Assembly (NCBI GenBank): GCA_944363805.1 | Contig: CALVVH010000045.1 | Span: forward strand, 1-9,772 | Length of the DNA stretch: 9,772 bases | Direction of reading: 5' to 3' | Source: an uncultured Bacilli bacterium | GTDB lineage: Bacteria > Bacillota_I > Bacilli_A > RF39 > UBA660 | In this document: piece after piece, positions 1 to 6,042 of the stretch | Layout of the letters: each line of letters opens with the position of its first letter | Numbering within the stretch: position 1 is the stretch's first letter | Notes under the pieces: generated by a model | Told to the model about the DNA's origin: nothing | The model's input: the letters and a program-made list of their open reading frames with translations, nothing else | Databases searched by the model: none | Position numbers and translations under genes: made by a program

Positions 1-170
1 TCAACTAAGTTAGGAATAAGATCAAATCTTCTTTTTAATTGAACATCGATTTGTGCCCATTGATCTTTTACTCTATTACGCAAGTCAACTAATTTATTAT
101 AAGTTGAAATAGCCCAAACTATTATTAGTAAAACTATTACTACTATTACACCAACTATAATCCATGTCAT
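1..170 (-). CDS. lemA: LemA family protein, N-terminal part (3' end cut by window edge)
   Basis: This is the first 56 codons of a gene that runs off the left edge. The start is ATG at 170-168, chosen because a strong AGGAGGA lies 10 bases upstream; another ATG nearer that site is in a different frame and stops after four codons. Residues about 3-20 form one hydrophobic membrane segment ([18 protein letters not shown]). Then comes the LemA hallmark region: [20 protein letters not shown] followed by [13 protein letters not shown]. LemA proteins are small, membrane-anchored, mostly helical-bundle proteins found widely in bacteria; their biochemical role is not settled, so none is claimed. The gene follows priA after 77 bases and has its own candidate promoter. 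The family call rests on the strongly conserved N-terminal signature; the rest of the protein cannot be seen. Confidence 0.88.
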   Translation of the reverse strand, partial: MTWIIVGVIVVIVLLIIVWAISTYNKLVDLRNRVKDQWAQIDVQLKRRFDLIPNLV

Positions 171-180
171 AAATAACTCA

Positions 181-187
181 TCCTCCT
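181..187 (-). promoter_or_regulatory. Ribosome binding site of lemA
   Basis: On the minus strand this reads AGGAGGA, a near-perfect anti-Shine-Dalgarno match, 10 bases before the ATG at 170. It decides the lemA start. Confidence 0.85.
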
Positions 188-203
188 AAAGATATTTTAT
201 CAT

Positions 204-233
204 ATTTTATTATTTTATAAAACTATTTTTCAA
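204..233 (-). promoter_or_regulatory. Candidate sigma-A-type promoter of lemA
   Basis: In the gap after priA the minus strand has TTGAAA (233-228), an 18-base spacer, then TAAAAT (209-204). Each hexamer matches five of six consensus bases. The gap is very AT-rich, so chance matches are likely. No terminator hairpin is visible between priA and lemA, so read-through from priA is also possible. Confidence 0.4.
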
Positions 234-247
234 TCCTTTACACTACA

Positions 248-2425
248 TTATATTCTTAAAGGATTAAAATCTATTTCTAAATAGTTATCTTTATTACTAG
301 CAAATATATTATCTATATCTTTTAATGTAGGAATTAATTTATCATCAAATTTATACTTAATTATTATTTGCATGCGATATTCATTGTTAAATTTAAAAAC
401 TGCTGCTGTAGTTGGGCCTAAAATAATTGTGTCTTTACTTAAGTTATCTTTTAAGTATTCTTTAACTTTTTGAGAATTTTCAATAGTCTTCTCATAAACT
501 TTTCCTATTACTTTAATACTCACTAAATAATAATATGGTGGATATTTTAAATTCTTTCGAAAATGCATCTCTTGTAAATAAAACTTGTCATAATTATTTT
601 CTCTGACACATTCAATAACATAATTATCCGGATTAAATGTTTGAATTATTACTTCGCCAGGTATTTCACTTCTTCCTGCTCTACCGGCAACTTGACTCAA
701 TAATGAATAAGTTACTTCACTACTCCGGTAATCAGGAATATTTAAAGATGCATCAGCATTTATTACTCCAACTAATGTTACTTTAGGAAAATCTAATCCT
801 TTACTAATCATCTGCGTACCCAGTAATATATCATATTTATAATCTTTAAAATCATTGATAATACGCTCATGCATCCCTTTATTTCTAGTTGTATCTTGAT
901 CCATCCTTACAACTCTAGCACTTGGATACATTTCTTTTATTCTCTCTTCTAGCTTTTCAGTTCCAAGACCATAATAATTTAAACTTTCTTCATGGCATTC
1001 AGGACAAACTTCATCTTTCTTTTTTTTATAACCACAATAATGACATACTAAATTATTAGTAGTTTTGTGATAAGTTAAGGTTATGTCACAATTAGGGCAT
1101 TTATAAGTATATCCACAGTTACTACAAGTAATATATGTTGAGAACCCTCTTCTATTAAGTAGAAGAATTATTTGTTCTCTTCTTTCCAATTTTTCTTTTA
1201 TCTTATTTTGAAGAAACTCACTAAATATCATGTTTCTTTTCTTCATTTCTGGTTCCATATCAATTACATGAATTATTGGAAGTTTAGCATTACCTACTCG
1301 ATTAGTTAATCTAAGTAGTTTATATACACCTTTATCGGCCCTAGCTTTACTTTCGAGAGTTGGAGTAGCACTTCCTAGAATAACTGGAATATTATTATAT
1401 TTTCCCCGATATATAGCCATATCTCTTGCATGATATCTTGGATTGTTATCTTGCTTATAACTACTGCTATCTTCTTCATCGATAATAATTATTCCTAAGT
1501 TTTTTAAAGGAACAAATACTGCACTACGGGTACCTACTACAACATGAACTTCCCCACGCAATATTTTTAAGTATTCATCATACTTTTCTCCTTCGGATAA
1601 AGATGAATGAAATATGGCAACGTCACTACCAAAAGCTTCATAGAATCTCTTAGCAATCTGAGTAGTCAAACCTATCTCTGGAACAAGCATAATCGCCGTT
1701 TTACCTTTGTTAATACACGTTTCAATCCATTTGATGTAGACTTCAGTTTTGCCACTTCCCGTTACTCCATATAATAAATAAGTGTCATGTTTATTAAAAT
1801 CAACACTTTTGTATACTCTTGCTTGATCTTCGGTAAGGTGTTTCTTAACTATTTCATTACTATCCTTATTAATCCGATATTTACTTACTTTTTCAATGGC
1901 AATTATCCCATTTTCTTCCAAAGCTTTAAATACTTCACTAGATACTTCTTTTTTATTTAACTTACCTACTTCCAATATATTATTTATGGCTTTAATTTGA
2001 GCAATTCTTCTAGGATACTTACAAATATATTCCATAGCTTTTAATTTATCAGTTAATGTTATATATTCATCATATTTGTCATAGTTATGCTCTTGTTTTT
2101 TTATTTTTAAGGAAGATGGTAACATCGTTTGATAGGCAGTTATTAAAGTACACAAAGTACTATTAGATAGATACTTTCCAACATCCATGAGTTCCTTATT
2201 TAACACTAATTCTTCATTATCTATTCTAATTATTTCTTTAGCTTCAAATTCTGTATCGTTATTATCTTGTAGTTCCATGACAAAGCCAAATACCTCAGAT
2301 TTACCAAAAGGTACATATACTTTCATTCCGACTTTAATTTTGTCTTTTAGCTCATCAGGAACTTTATAAATAAATGTTTTATTTAATGATTTAACACCAT
2401 ATTCTATTATTACATTTGCATACAT
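248..2425 (-). CDS. priA: Primosomal protein N' (replication-restart helicase PriA)
   Basis: PriA recognises stalled or collapsed replication forks, unwinds DNA 3'-to-5' and reloads the replisome. With the start at 2425 the product is 725 residues. Seen in order: an N-terminal fork-binding domain beginning MYANVIIEYGVKSL; a winged-helix-like linker; helicase motif I GVTGSGKT (about 220-227); motif II DEED (about 316-319); GSATPTLES (about 351-359); eight cysteines (about 434-477) in four CxxC-type pairs forming the two zinc sites; and motif VI region QVAGRAGR (about 578-585). The frame is open for 21 more codons up to an ATG at 2488, giving a very basic extension (MACKKHRFNAKIRRKVKRKIV). I prefer 2425 because PriA normally begins at this strand, the extension resembles no PriA domain, and AAAAGGAAAA precedes 2425. 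Motif II has Asp where PriA usually has His. The gene lies directly after nuclease copy A with no terminator between, so read-through from the array is likely. Confidence 0.97.
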   Translation of the reverse strand: MYANVIIEYGVKSLNKTFIYKVPDELKDKIKVGMKVYVPFGKSEVFGFVMELQDNNDTEFEAKEIIRIDNEELVLNKELMDVGKYLSNSTLCTLITAYQTMLPSSLKIKKQEHNYDKYDEYITLTDKLKAMEYICKYPRRIAQIKAINNILEVGKLNKKEVSSEVFKALEENGIIAIEKVSKYRINKDSNEIVKKHLTEDQARVYKSVDFNKHDTYLLYGVTGSGKTEVYIKWIETCINKGKTAIMLVPEIGLTTQIAKRFYEAFGSDVAIFHSSLSEGEKYDEYLKILRGEVHVVVGTRSAVFVPLKNLGIIIIDEEDSSSYKQDNNPRYHARDMAIYRGKYNNIPVILGSATPTLESKARADKGVYKLLRLTNRVGNAKLPIIHVIDMEPEMKKRNMIFSEFLQNKIKEKLERREQIILLLNRRGFSTYITCSNCGYTYKCPNCDITLTYHKTTNNLVCHYCGYKKKKDEVCPECHEESLNYYGLGTEKLEERIKEMYPSARVVRMDQDTTRNKGMHERIINDFKDYKYDILLGTQMISKGLDFPKVTLVGVINADASLNIPDYRSSEVTYSLLSQVAGRAGRSEIPGEVIIQTFNPDNYVIECVRENNYDKFYLQEMHFRKNLKYPPYYYLVSIKVIGKVYEKTIENSQKVKEYLKDNLSKDTIILGPTTAAVFKFNNEYRMQIIIKYKFDDKLIPTLKDIDNIFASNKDNYLEIDFNPLRI

Positions 2426-2430
2426 AACTA

Positions 2431-2440
2431 TTTTCCTTTT
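2431..2440 (-). promoter_or_regulatory. Ribosome binding site supporting the inner priA start
   Basis: The minus strand reads AAAAGGAAAA, with the GG 9 bases before the ATG at 2425. It is a modest site, but the outer ATG at 2488 has no purine-rich Shine-Dalgarno match in its upstream bases, which are the end of nuclease copy A. Confidence 0.5.
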
Positions 2441-2490
2441 AACTTTCCTTCTTATTTTAGCATTAAAGCGATGCTTTTTACAAGCCATTT

Positions 2491-3399
2491 TTATTTTAAT
2501 AGATAAGTTGTAACATAAATATCCGGATTTGTTGTATATTCAATAATGTACTTATTATTTTTCTTGACAATTAAGACTCCAATTGTTTTTTGGTGATAAT
2601 TCTTTTTAATGTTATTTTCGACATAGCCAACATAAAACTCTAATTGTCCAATATCTTGGGGTTTTAAGCTGCTAGTTTTTACTTCAATTACAACAAAAGC
2701 GTTTAACAAATAGTTGTAAAATAATAAGTCTATGTGATAAGTCTTATTATCTATAATAATTTTATATTCGTGTCCTACTAGAGCAAAGCCTGTTCCTAAT
2801 TCTAAAAATTTATTCTCTAGCAAAGAAATTACATATTTATGTATTATTGCTTCATTTAGTTTCTTAGTTTCTATATCACTTTTTAAAATGATAGGATCTT
2901 TTAGCATATCTTCAATTGTAAGTGTATCATTATCAGTTATTATTTCAATATTATTTTTATCTTTGTAGGATAATCTATCAAAAGATTTATTTTTTATTTC
3001 TCTTTGTAGCTCTCTAACGGATAGATTGTTTAATATAACTTGATTAATATAATAGTTTCTTTCATTTCTGTTTTTTATGGGCAATATTGTTCTATAATGA
3101 GTCCAAGTTAATTCCGGCCTCAATGAGGACGAAATTGGATAAAGCACATATAGTTTTCGCATTCTTTCTAATGTTCTAGAGTCATATCCTTTACCATATT
3201 TCTCACTTAATTTTTTGCCCCATTCTTTTATTAAATTATTCCCATACTTAGCTCGCTTAGCTCCGTCTTGGGCTTCAACTATAAGTTTACCAATATTCCA
3301 ATAAGTATATAGTGTTTCACTATTATCTTGTAGGATGCGTACTCCTTTGTTAATTTCATTTTTCTTAATTAGATTTTCAACTTCTTTGTAATAATTCAT
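2491..3399 (-). CDS. YhcG/DUF1016-family PDDEXK nuclease-domain protein, intact copy A
   Basis: The product has 302 residues, the only uninterrupted member of a three-copy array. Residues about 5-145 match the DUF1016 N-terminal region: YWNIGKLIVEAQ, RAKYGNNLI, LERMRKLY, then LTWTHYR (97-103), ERNYY and LSVRELQREIKNK. Residues about 165-300 form the PDDEXK endonuclease-like domain: ELGTGFALVGHEYK, IDLLFYN, VVIEVK and KPQDIGQLEFYVGYV. D224, E239 and K241 fit the D...ExK catalytic pattern, and Q252 fits the conserved Gln after it, so the site looks intact. The family is common in accessory DNA, often near restriction-modification or phage genes; its substrate is not firmly established. The start is fixed by a GGAGG 9 bases upstream and by the same MNYYKEVE start in B and C. 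The stop is 2 bases from the outer priA ATG. The gene carries an imperfect internal palindrome (3110-3136). Confidence 0.93.
   Translation of the reverse strand: MNYYKEVENLIKKNEINKGVRILQDNSETLYTYWNIGKLIVEAQDGAKRAKYGNNLIKEWGKKLSEKYGKGYDSRTLERMRKLYVLYPISSSLRPELTWTHYRTILPIKNRNERNYYINQVILNNLSVRELQREIKNKSFDRLSYKDKNNIEIITDNDTLTIEDMLKDPIILKSDIETKKLNEAIIHKYVISLLENKFLELGTGFALVGHEYKIIIDNKTYHIDLLFYNYLLNAFVVIEVKTSSLKPQDIGQLEFYVGYVENNIKKNYHQKTIGVLIVKKNNKYIIEYTTNPDIYVTTYLLK
2519..2685 (-). repeat. Near-identical 3' segment of copy A, shared with B and C
   Basis: These 167 bases match 3453-3619 in copy B with only two differences seen, and also match 4387-4553 in copy C. They encode about the last 50 residues (from the region KPQDIGQLEFYVGYV to the C-terminus). 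Just beyond 2685 the identity drops sharply to protein-level similarity. Such an abrupt edge indicates gene conversion between copies. Confidence 0.8.
3110..3136 (-). repeat. Imperfect inverted repeat inside copy A
   Basis: On the plus strand the left arm AATTCCGGCCTCA (3110-3122) is separated by one base from the right arm TGAGGACGAAATT (3124-3136). Eleven of 13 pairs are complementary; as minus-strand RNA one of the two mismatches becomes a G-U pair. It overlaps codons for about residues 88-97 (PISSSLRPEL), exactly where copies B and C have perfect palindromes. Confidence 0.75.
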
Positions 3400-3898
3400 T
3401 TCCCAAAACCTCCGTTTAAAATACTTAAGTTAGCATATATGTAGTCACATAGATATCCGGATTTGTTGTATATTCAATAATGTACTTATTATTTTTCTTG
3501 ACAATTAGGACTCCAATTGTTTTTTGGTGATAATTCTTTTTAATGTTATTTTCGACATAGCCAACATAAAACTCTAATTGTCCAATATCTTGGGGTTTTA
3601 AGCTCCTAGTTTTTACTTCTACTACGATATAAGCATTCAGTTCTGTATTAAAAAACAATAAATCAATATGATAAGTATTATTACCAACAATCAACTTGTA
3701 TTCATGACCTACTAGAGCAAAACCAGTTCCAAGTTCTAGGAATTTATCTTCTAGTAAAGAAATTATGTATTTATGTATTATTTCTTCATTTAATTCATTA
3801 GTATTAATATCACTTTTTAAAATAATAGGATCTTTTAGCATATCCTCAATAGTTAATTTATCACTTTCAGTAATTATTTCAATGTTAGTTTTATCTTT
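3181..3898. repeat. Direct repeat, first copy (A N-terminus, spacer, B C-terminus)
   Basis: This 718-base block matches 4115-4832 at a constant offset of 934 bases with about 12 differences by eye, roughly 98% identity. It spans the first 73 codons of copy A, the 25-base spacer with its ribosome binding site, and the C-terminal half of copy B. The edges are abrupt. The pattern is that expected from tandem duplication by unequal crossing-over, followed by divergence or conversion of the intervening segment. Confidence 0.9.
3409..3413 (-). promoter_or_regulatory. Ribosome binding site of copy A
   Basis: GGAGG on the minus strand, 9 bases before the ATG at 3399. It lies in the 25-base spacer between copies B and A, which is repeated between C and B. 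Confidence 0.85.
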
Positions 3899-4333
3899 GT
3901 AAGATAATCTATCAAAAGATTTATTTTTTATTTCACATCTTAAATCTCTTACAGATAAATTATTTAGTATAACCTGATTAATATAATAATTTCGTTCATT
4001 AGCATTTTTAATTGGTAAAATATAGCGATAATGAGTCCATGTCAATTGTTGGCTCAGTGAGCCAACAATTGGAAAAGCAATATAAAGTAGTCTCATTCTA
4101 GATAAATTAGTTTAGTCATATCCTTTACCATATTTCTCACTTAATTTTTTGCCCCATTCTTTTATTAAGTTATTCCCATACTTAGCTCGCTTAGCTCCAC
4201 CTTGAGCTTCAACTACAAGTTTACCAATATGCCAATAAGTATATAGTGTTTCGCTATTATCTTGTAGGATGCGTACTCCTTTGTTAATTTCATTTTTCTT
4301 AATTAGATTTTCAACTTCTTTGTAATAATTCAT
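3425..4333 (-). pseudogene. YhcG/DUF1016-family nuclease, copy B, interrupted by an in-frame TAA
   Basis: Read through its internal stop, this copy is exactly as long as copy A (302 sense positions), and the frame never shifts. The start MNYYKEVENL at 4333 has a GGAGG upstream. Codons 1-73 are almost identical to copy A and end KYGKGYD; codon 74 (4114-4112) is TAA, where A has Ser and C has Lys (AAA). After it the homology resumes at once: TNLSRMRLLY, LTWTHYRYILPIKN, and a nuclease domain with IDLLFFN and VVEVKTRS that keeps the D...ExK pattern. A single AAA-to-TAA change would explain the break. The ATG at 4096 could begin a 223-residue product, but I see no ribosome binding site before it. 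Likely products are therefore a 73-residue fragment or nothing. The lack of other damage suggests recent inactivation, or a sequencing error in one base. Confidence 0.85.
4043..4071 (-). repeat. Perfect 14-bp inverted repeat inside copy B
   Basis: The plus strand has the arm CAATTGTTGGCTCA (4043-4056), one base, then its exact complement TGAGCCAACAATTG (4058-4071). It lies within the codons for PIVGSLSQQL, just before the conserved LTWTHYR. No T-run follows on the minus strand, so it is not a terminator. Copy C has a perfect palindrome at the same place with different arms. Confidence 0.95.
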
Positions 4334-4832
4334 TTCCCAAAACCTCCGTTTAAAATACTTAAGTTAGCATATATGTAGTCACATAGATATCCGGATTTGT
4401 TGTATATTCAATAATGTACTTATTATTTTTCTTGACAATTAGGACTCCAATTGTTTTTTGGTGATAATTCTTTTTAATGTTATTTTCGACATAGCCAACA
4501 TAAAACTCTAATTGTCCAATATCTTGGGGTTTTAAGCTCCTAGTTTTTACTTCTACTACGATATAAGCATTCAGTTCTGTATTAAAAAACAATAAATCAA
4601 TATGATAAGTATTATTACCAACAATCAACTTGTATTCATGACCTACTAGAGCAAAACCAGTTCCAAGTTCTAGGAATTTATCTTCTAGTAAAGAAATTAT
4701 GTATTTATGTATTATTTCTTCATTTAATTCATTAATATTAATATCGCTTTTTAAAATAATAGGATCTTTTATCATATCTTCAATAGTTAATTTATCACTT
4801 TCAGTAATTATTTCAATGTTAGTTTTGTCTTT
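4115..4832. repeat. Direct repeat, second copy (B N-terminus, spacer, C C-terminus)
   Basis: Partner of 3181-3898 at 934-base offset, about 98% identical. It covers codons 1-73 of copy B, the identical 25-base spacer, and the C-terminal half of copy C. Its lower edge falls directly beside the TAA (4112-4114) that breaks copy B, and its upper edge falls at the start of the scrambled segment of copy C. Confidence 0.9.
4343..4347 (-). promoter_or_regulatory. Ribosome binding site of copy B
   Basis: GGAGG on the minus strand, 9 bases before the ATG at 4333. Sequence and spacing are identical to those of copy A. Confidence 0.8.
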
Positions 4833-5243
4833 AGCTAATTTATTTTTGAAATATTCTCAATTTTTAGTACTAAATAATTTAAAGATTAACATATAATAGT
4901 TTCTTTCATTTTTGTTTTTTATTGGCAATATATGACGATAATGAGTCCATGTCAATTGTGGACTCAGTGAGTCCACAATTGGAAAAATTACATAAAATTT
5001 TCTCATTTTACTGAGATTACTTTTATCGTAATTTCTACCATATCTTTTACTTAGTTTTTCACCCCATTGTTTTATTAATCCATCGCCATACTTAGCTCTT
5101 TTTTCTCTGCCTTGAGCTTCAACTATAAGTTTACCAATATGCCAATAAGTATATAGTGTTTCGCTATTATCTTGTAAGACTCGTACTCCTTTGTTGATTT
5201 CATTTTTCTTAATTAAACTTTCAACTTCTTTGTAGTAATTCAT
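4359..5243 (-). pseudogene. YhcG/DUF1016-family nuclease, copy C, shortened and with an in-frame TGA
   Basis: This is the promoter-proximal copy. I start it at ATG 5243 (MNYYKEVESL, as in A and B), 8 bases after GGGAG; a TTG two codons upstream is a weaker alternative. Codons 1-117 give a good DUF1016 N-terminal region, including YWHIGKLIVEAQ, LSKMRKFY and LTWTHYRHILPIKN, up to NERNYY. The expected INQVILNNLSVRDL stretch is replaced by unrelated residues (MLIFKLFSTKN), then TGA at 4859-4857, then EYFKNKLAK before homology resumes at DKTNIEIITESDKL and runs through an intact-looking nuclease domain. The copy is 24 bases (8 codons) shorter than A and B, all within this stretch, so the frame is kept. 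Its first part is the most diverged of the three, while its C-terminal half is nearly identical to that of B. Products would be a 128-residue N-terminal fragment and, if started internally, a nuclease-domain fragment from ATG 4775. Confidence 0.85.
4953..4981 (-). repeat. Perfect 14-bp inverted repeat inside copy C
   Basis: The plus strand has the arm CAATTGTGGACTCA (4953-4966), one base, then its exact complement TGAGTCCACAATTG (4968-4981). It lies within the codons for PIVDSLSPQL. Compared with copy B, two base pairs of the stem are different, and each is changed on both arms. Confidence 0.95.
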
Positions 5244-5251
5244 TTGCAAAA

Positions 5252-5259
5252 CTCCCTTT
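5252..5259 (-). promoter_or_regulatory. Ribosome binding site of copy C
   Basis: AAAGGGAG on the minus strand, 8 bases before the ATG at 5243. It supports that ATG over the upstream TTG at 5249. Confidence 0.6.
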
Positions 5260-5268
5260 TAGGACTAC

Positions 5269-5299
5269 TTTATCACAAACAAATTAAATATTTTGTCAA
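5269..5299 (-). promoter_or_regulatory. Candidate promoter of the nuclease array
   Basis: The minus strand has a perfect TTGACA (5299-5294), a 19-base spacer, then GATAAA (5274-5269) preceded by TG and one base, an extended -10 arrangement. It sits between the terminator of the preceding operon and copy C, where a promoter is needed. The spacer is longer than ideal and the -10 matches four of six bases. Confidence 0.5.
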
Positions 5300-5320
5300 A
5301 CTAAGTCGAAAGAAAAAAAT

Positions 5321-5354
5321 ATTAATAAAAAAGTTGGCTCTTTCAAGTCAACTT
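5321..5354 (-). terminator. Rho-independent terminator after the polC operon
   Basis: On the minus strand AAGTTGACTT (5354-5345), a four-base loop GAAA, then GAGCCAACTT (5340-5331) form a stem with one internal mismatch, followed at once by a T-rich run (TTTTATTAAT and more Ts beyond). The stem overlaps the stop codon of the 225-residue gene. It separates that operon from the nuclease array. Confidence 0.75.
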
Positions 5355-6030
5355 AATTATTTGGTGCTTTTCTAGTTAGTTTAGTATCACTATCTTGATA
5401 AGCTTTCATAAATATTGGTACTGATAATCTATTTATTATTTTATGTAGTTCTTCTTCACTTAAAGTACTAAGAATATTTAACATTTCTTCTTTTGATAAT
5501 TTCTCAGTTAAGTCTCTTTTTACAGTTATTCCTTCATCCCCGAATTGATATTTAAATGTCGGAGTATCTTTTACTTGATCATAAAAAGCACAAACTATGG
5601 CATCGTAATAACCATTTAATAGAACTTTTCCATTAGGATATCTTGAAAAGTCTAATACTACATTTATATCTCCACATGATATGCCAGCGCAGTTATCTAA
5701 TGAAAGTTCAACATCGGTACTGACGGTTAAAGTATCACTGCTCTTTTTTATATCACTAATATAATCATGATCTTTTAATAGCATTTCTATTAAAGAATTT
5801 ATCAGTGCTGGTTCAGCAGTAAGATCTAATTCTATTTTTTTAGAGATACTTTTCTTACTTGTTTCTAAACCATCAGAAAACATAATGGTTGTACCATTCG
5901 GATGAAAGAAAAAGTCAATGTCCATTGAAGGATTAGGATATCTAAGTAATATAGGTAATCTATTTTCCATATAGGGATGTAATGTTGTAATTACATTTTT
6001 TATTTGTTCTAATATTTCTTCGTTTGTCAT
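5353..6030 (-). CDS. Hypothetical protein downstream of polC (225 aa)
   Basis: I do not recognise this family. The product is acidic to neutral, with no signal peptide or membrane segment, so it is probably cytoplasmic. Visible features: an N-terminal helix (NEEILEQIKNVITTLHPYM), a strand-rich part with YPNPSMDIDFFFHPNGTT and, later, DFSRYPNGKVLLNGYYD, where YPN/PNG turns recur; two cysteines in NCAGISCGD (about residues 113-119); and a helical tail with two similar acidic segments, LSKEEMLNIL and LSEEELHKII, before a basic end (LTRKAPNN). The ATG at 6030 is fixed by an AAGGAGT that overlaps the polC stop codon; the two genes are 10 bases apart, so they are almost surely cotranscribed and possibly translationally coupled. 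A terminator follows immediately. The context suggests only shared expression with the replicative polymerase, not a function. Confidence 0.85.
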   Translation of the reverse strand: MTNEEILEQIKNVITTLHPYMENRLPILLRYPNPSMDIDFFFHPNGTTIMFSDGLETSKKSISKKIELDLTAEPALINSLIEMLLKDHDYISDIKKSSDTLTVSTDVELSLDNCAGISCGDINVVLDFSRYPNGKVLLNGYYDAIVCAFYDQVKDTPTFKYQFGDEGITVKRDLTEKLSKEEMLNILSTLSEEELHKIINRLSVPIFMKAYQDSDTKLTRKAPNN

Positions 6031-6035
6031 TTTTT

Positions 6036-6042
6036 ACTCCTT
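6036..6042 (-). promoter_or_regulatory. Ribosome binding site overlapping the polC stop
   Basis: AAGGAGT on the minus strand, 5 bases before the ATG at 6030 and overlapping the TAA of polC (6043-6041). This suggests coupled translation of the two genes. Confidence 0.75.

Noticed and set aside
2187..2369. Plus-strand open frames (2187-2369, 4699-4896, 6900-7223, 8358-8666).
   Set aside because: They lie opposite well-supported genes (priA, copy C, polC), have low-complexity Ser/Leu/Ile-rich translations typical of antisense shadows, and resemble no known protein.
4043..4071. The palindrome in copy B (and that in copy C) as a transcription terminator.
   Set aside because: There is no T-run after the stem on either strand in a useful position, and the hairpin lies well inside an otherwise continuous coding frame.
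3425..4096. The 223-residue frame from ATG 4096 as an independent gene.
   Set aside because: It is the in-frame continuation of copy B after one stop codon, starts in the middle of the DUF1016 region, and has no ribosome binding site. It is annotated as part of the copy B pseudogene.
4359..4775. The 138-residue nuclease-domain frame as an independent gene.
   Set aside because: It is the in-frame tail of copy C; ATG 4775 lies inside a conserved stretch (DMIKDP, with Leu in place of Ile in A and B) and no Shine-Dalgarno site is seen.
4857..4859. TGA in copy C read as tryptophan (mycoplasma-type code), which would make copy C continuous.
   Set aside because: Tryptophans checked in polC, priA and lemA are all encoded by TGG and no TGA interrupts those long genes, while a code-4 AT-rich genome would use many TGA codons. 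The segment around it also fails to align with copies A and B.
2491..5243. The repeated units as a CRISPR array, insertion sequence or type I restriction locus.
   Set aside because: The repeats are gene-length rather than short and spaced; no transposase, terminal inverted repeats or target-site duplication were seen; and no hsdM, hsdR or hsdS-like gene is present in the window.
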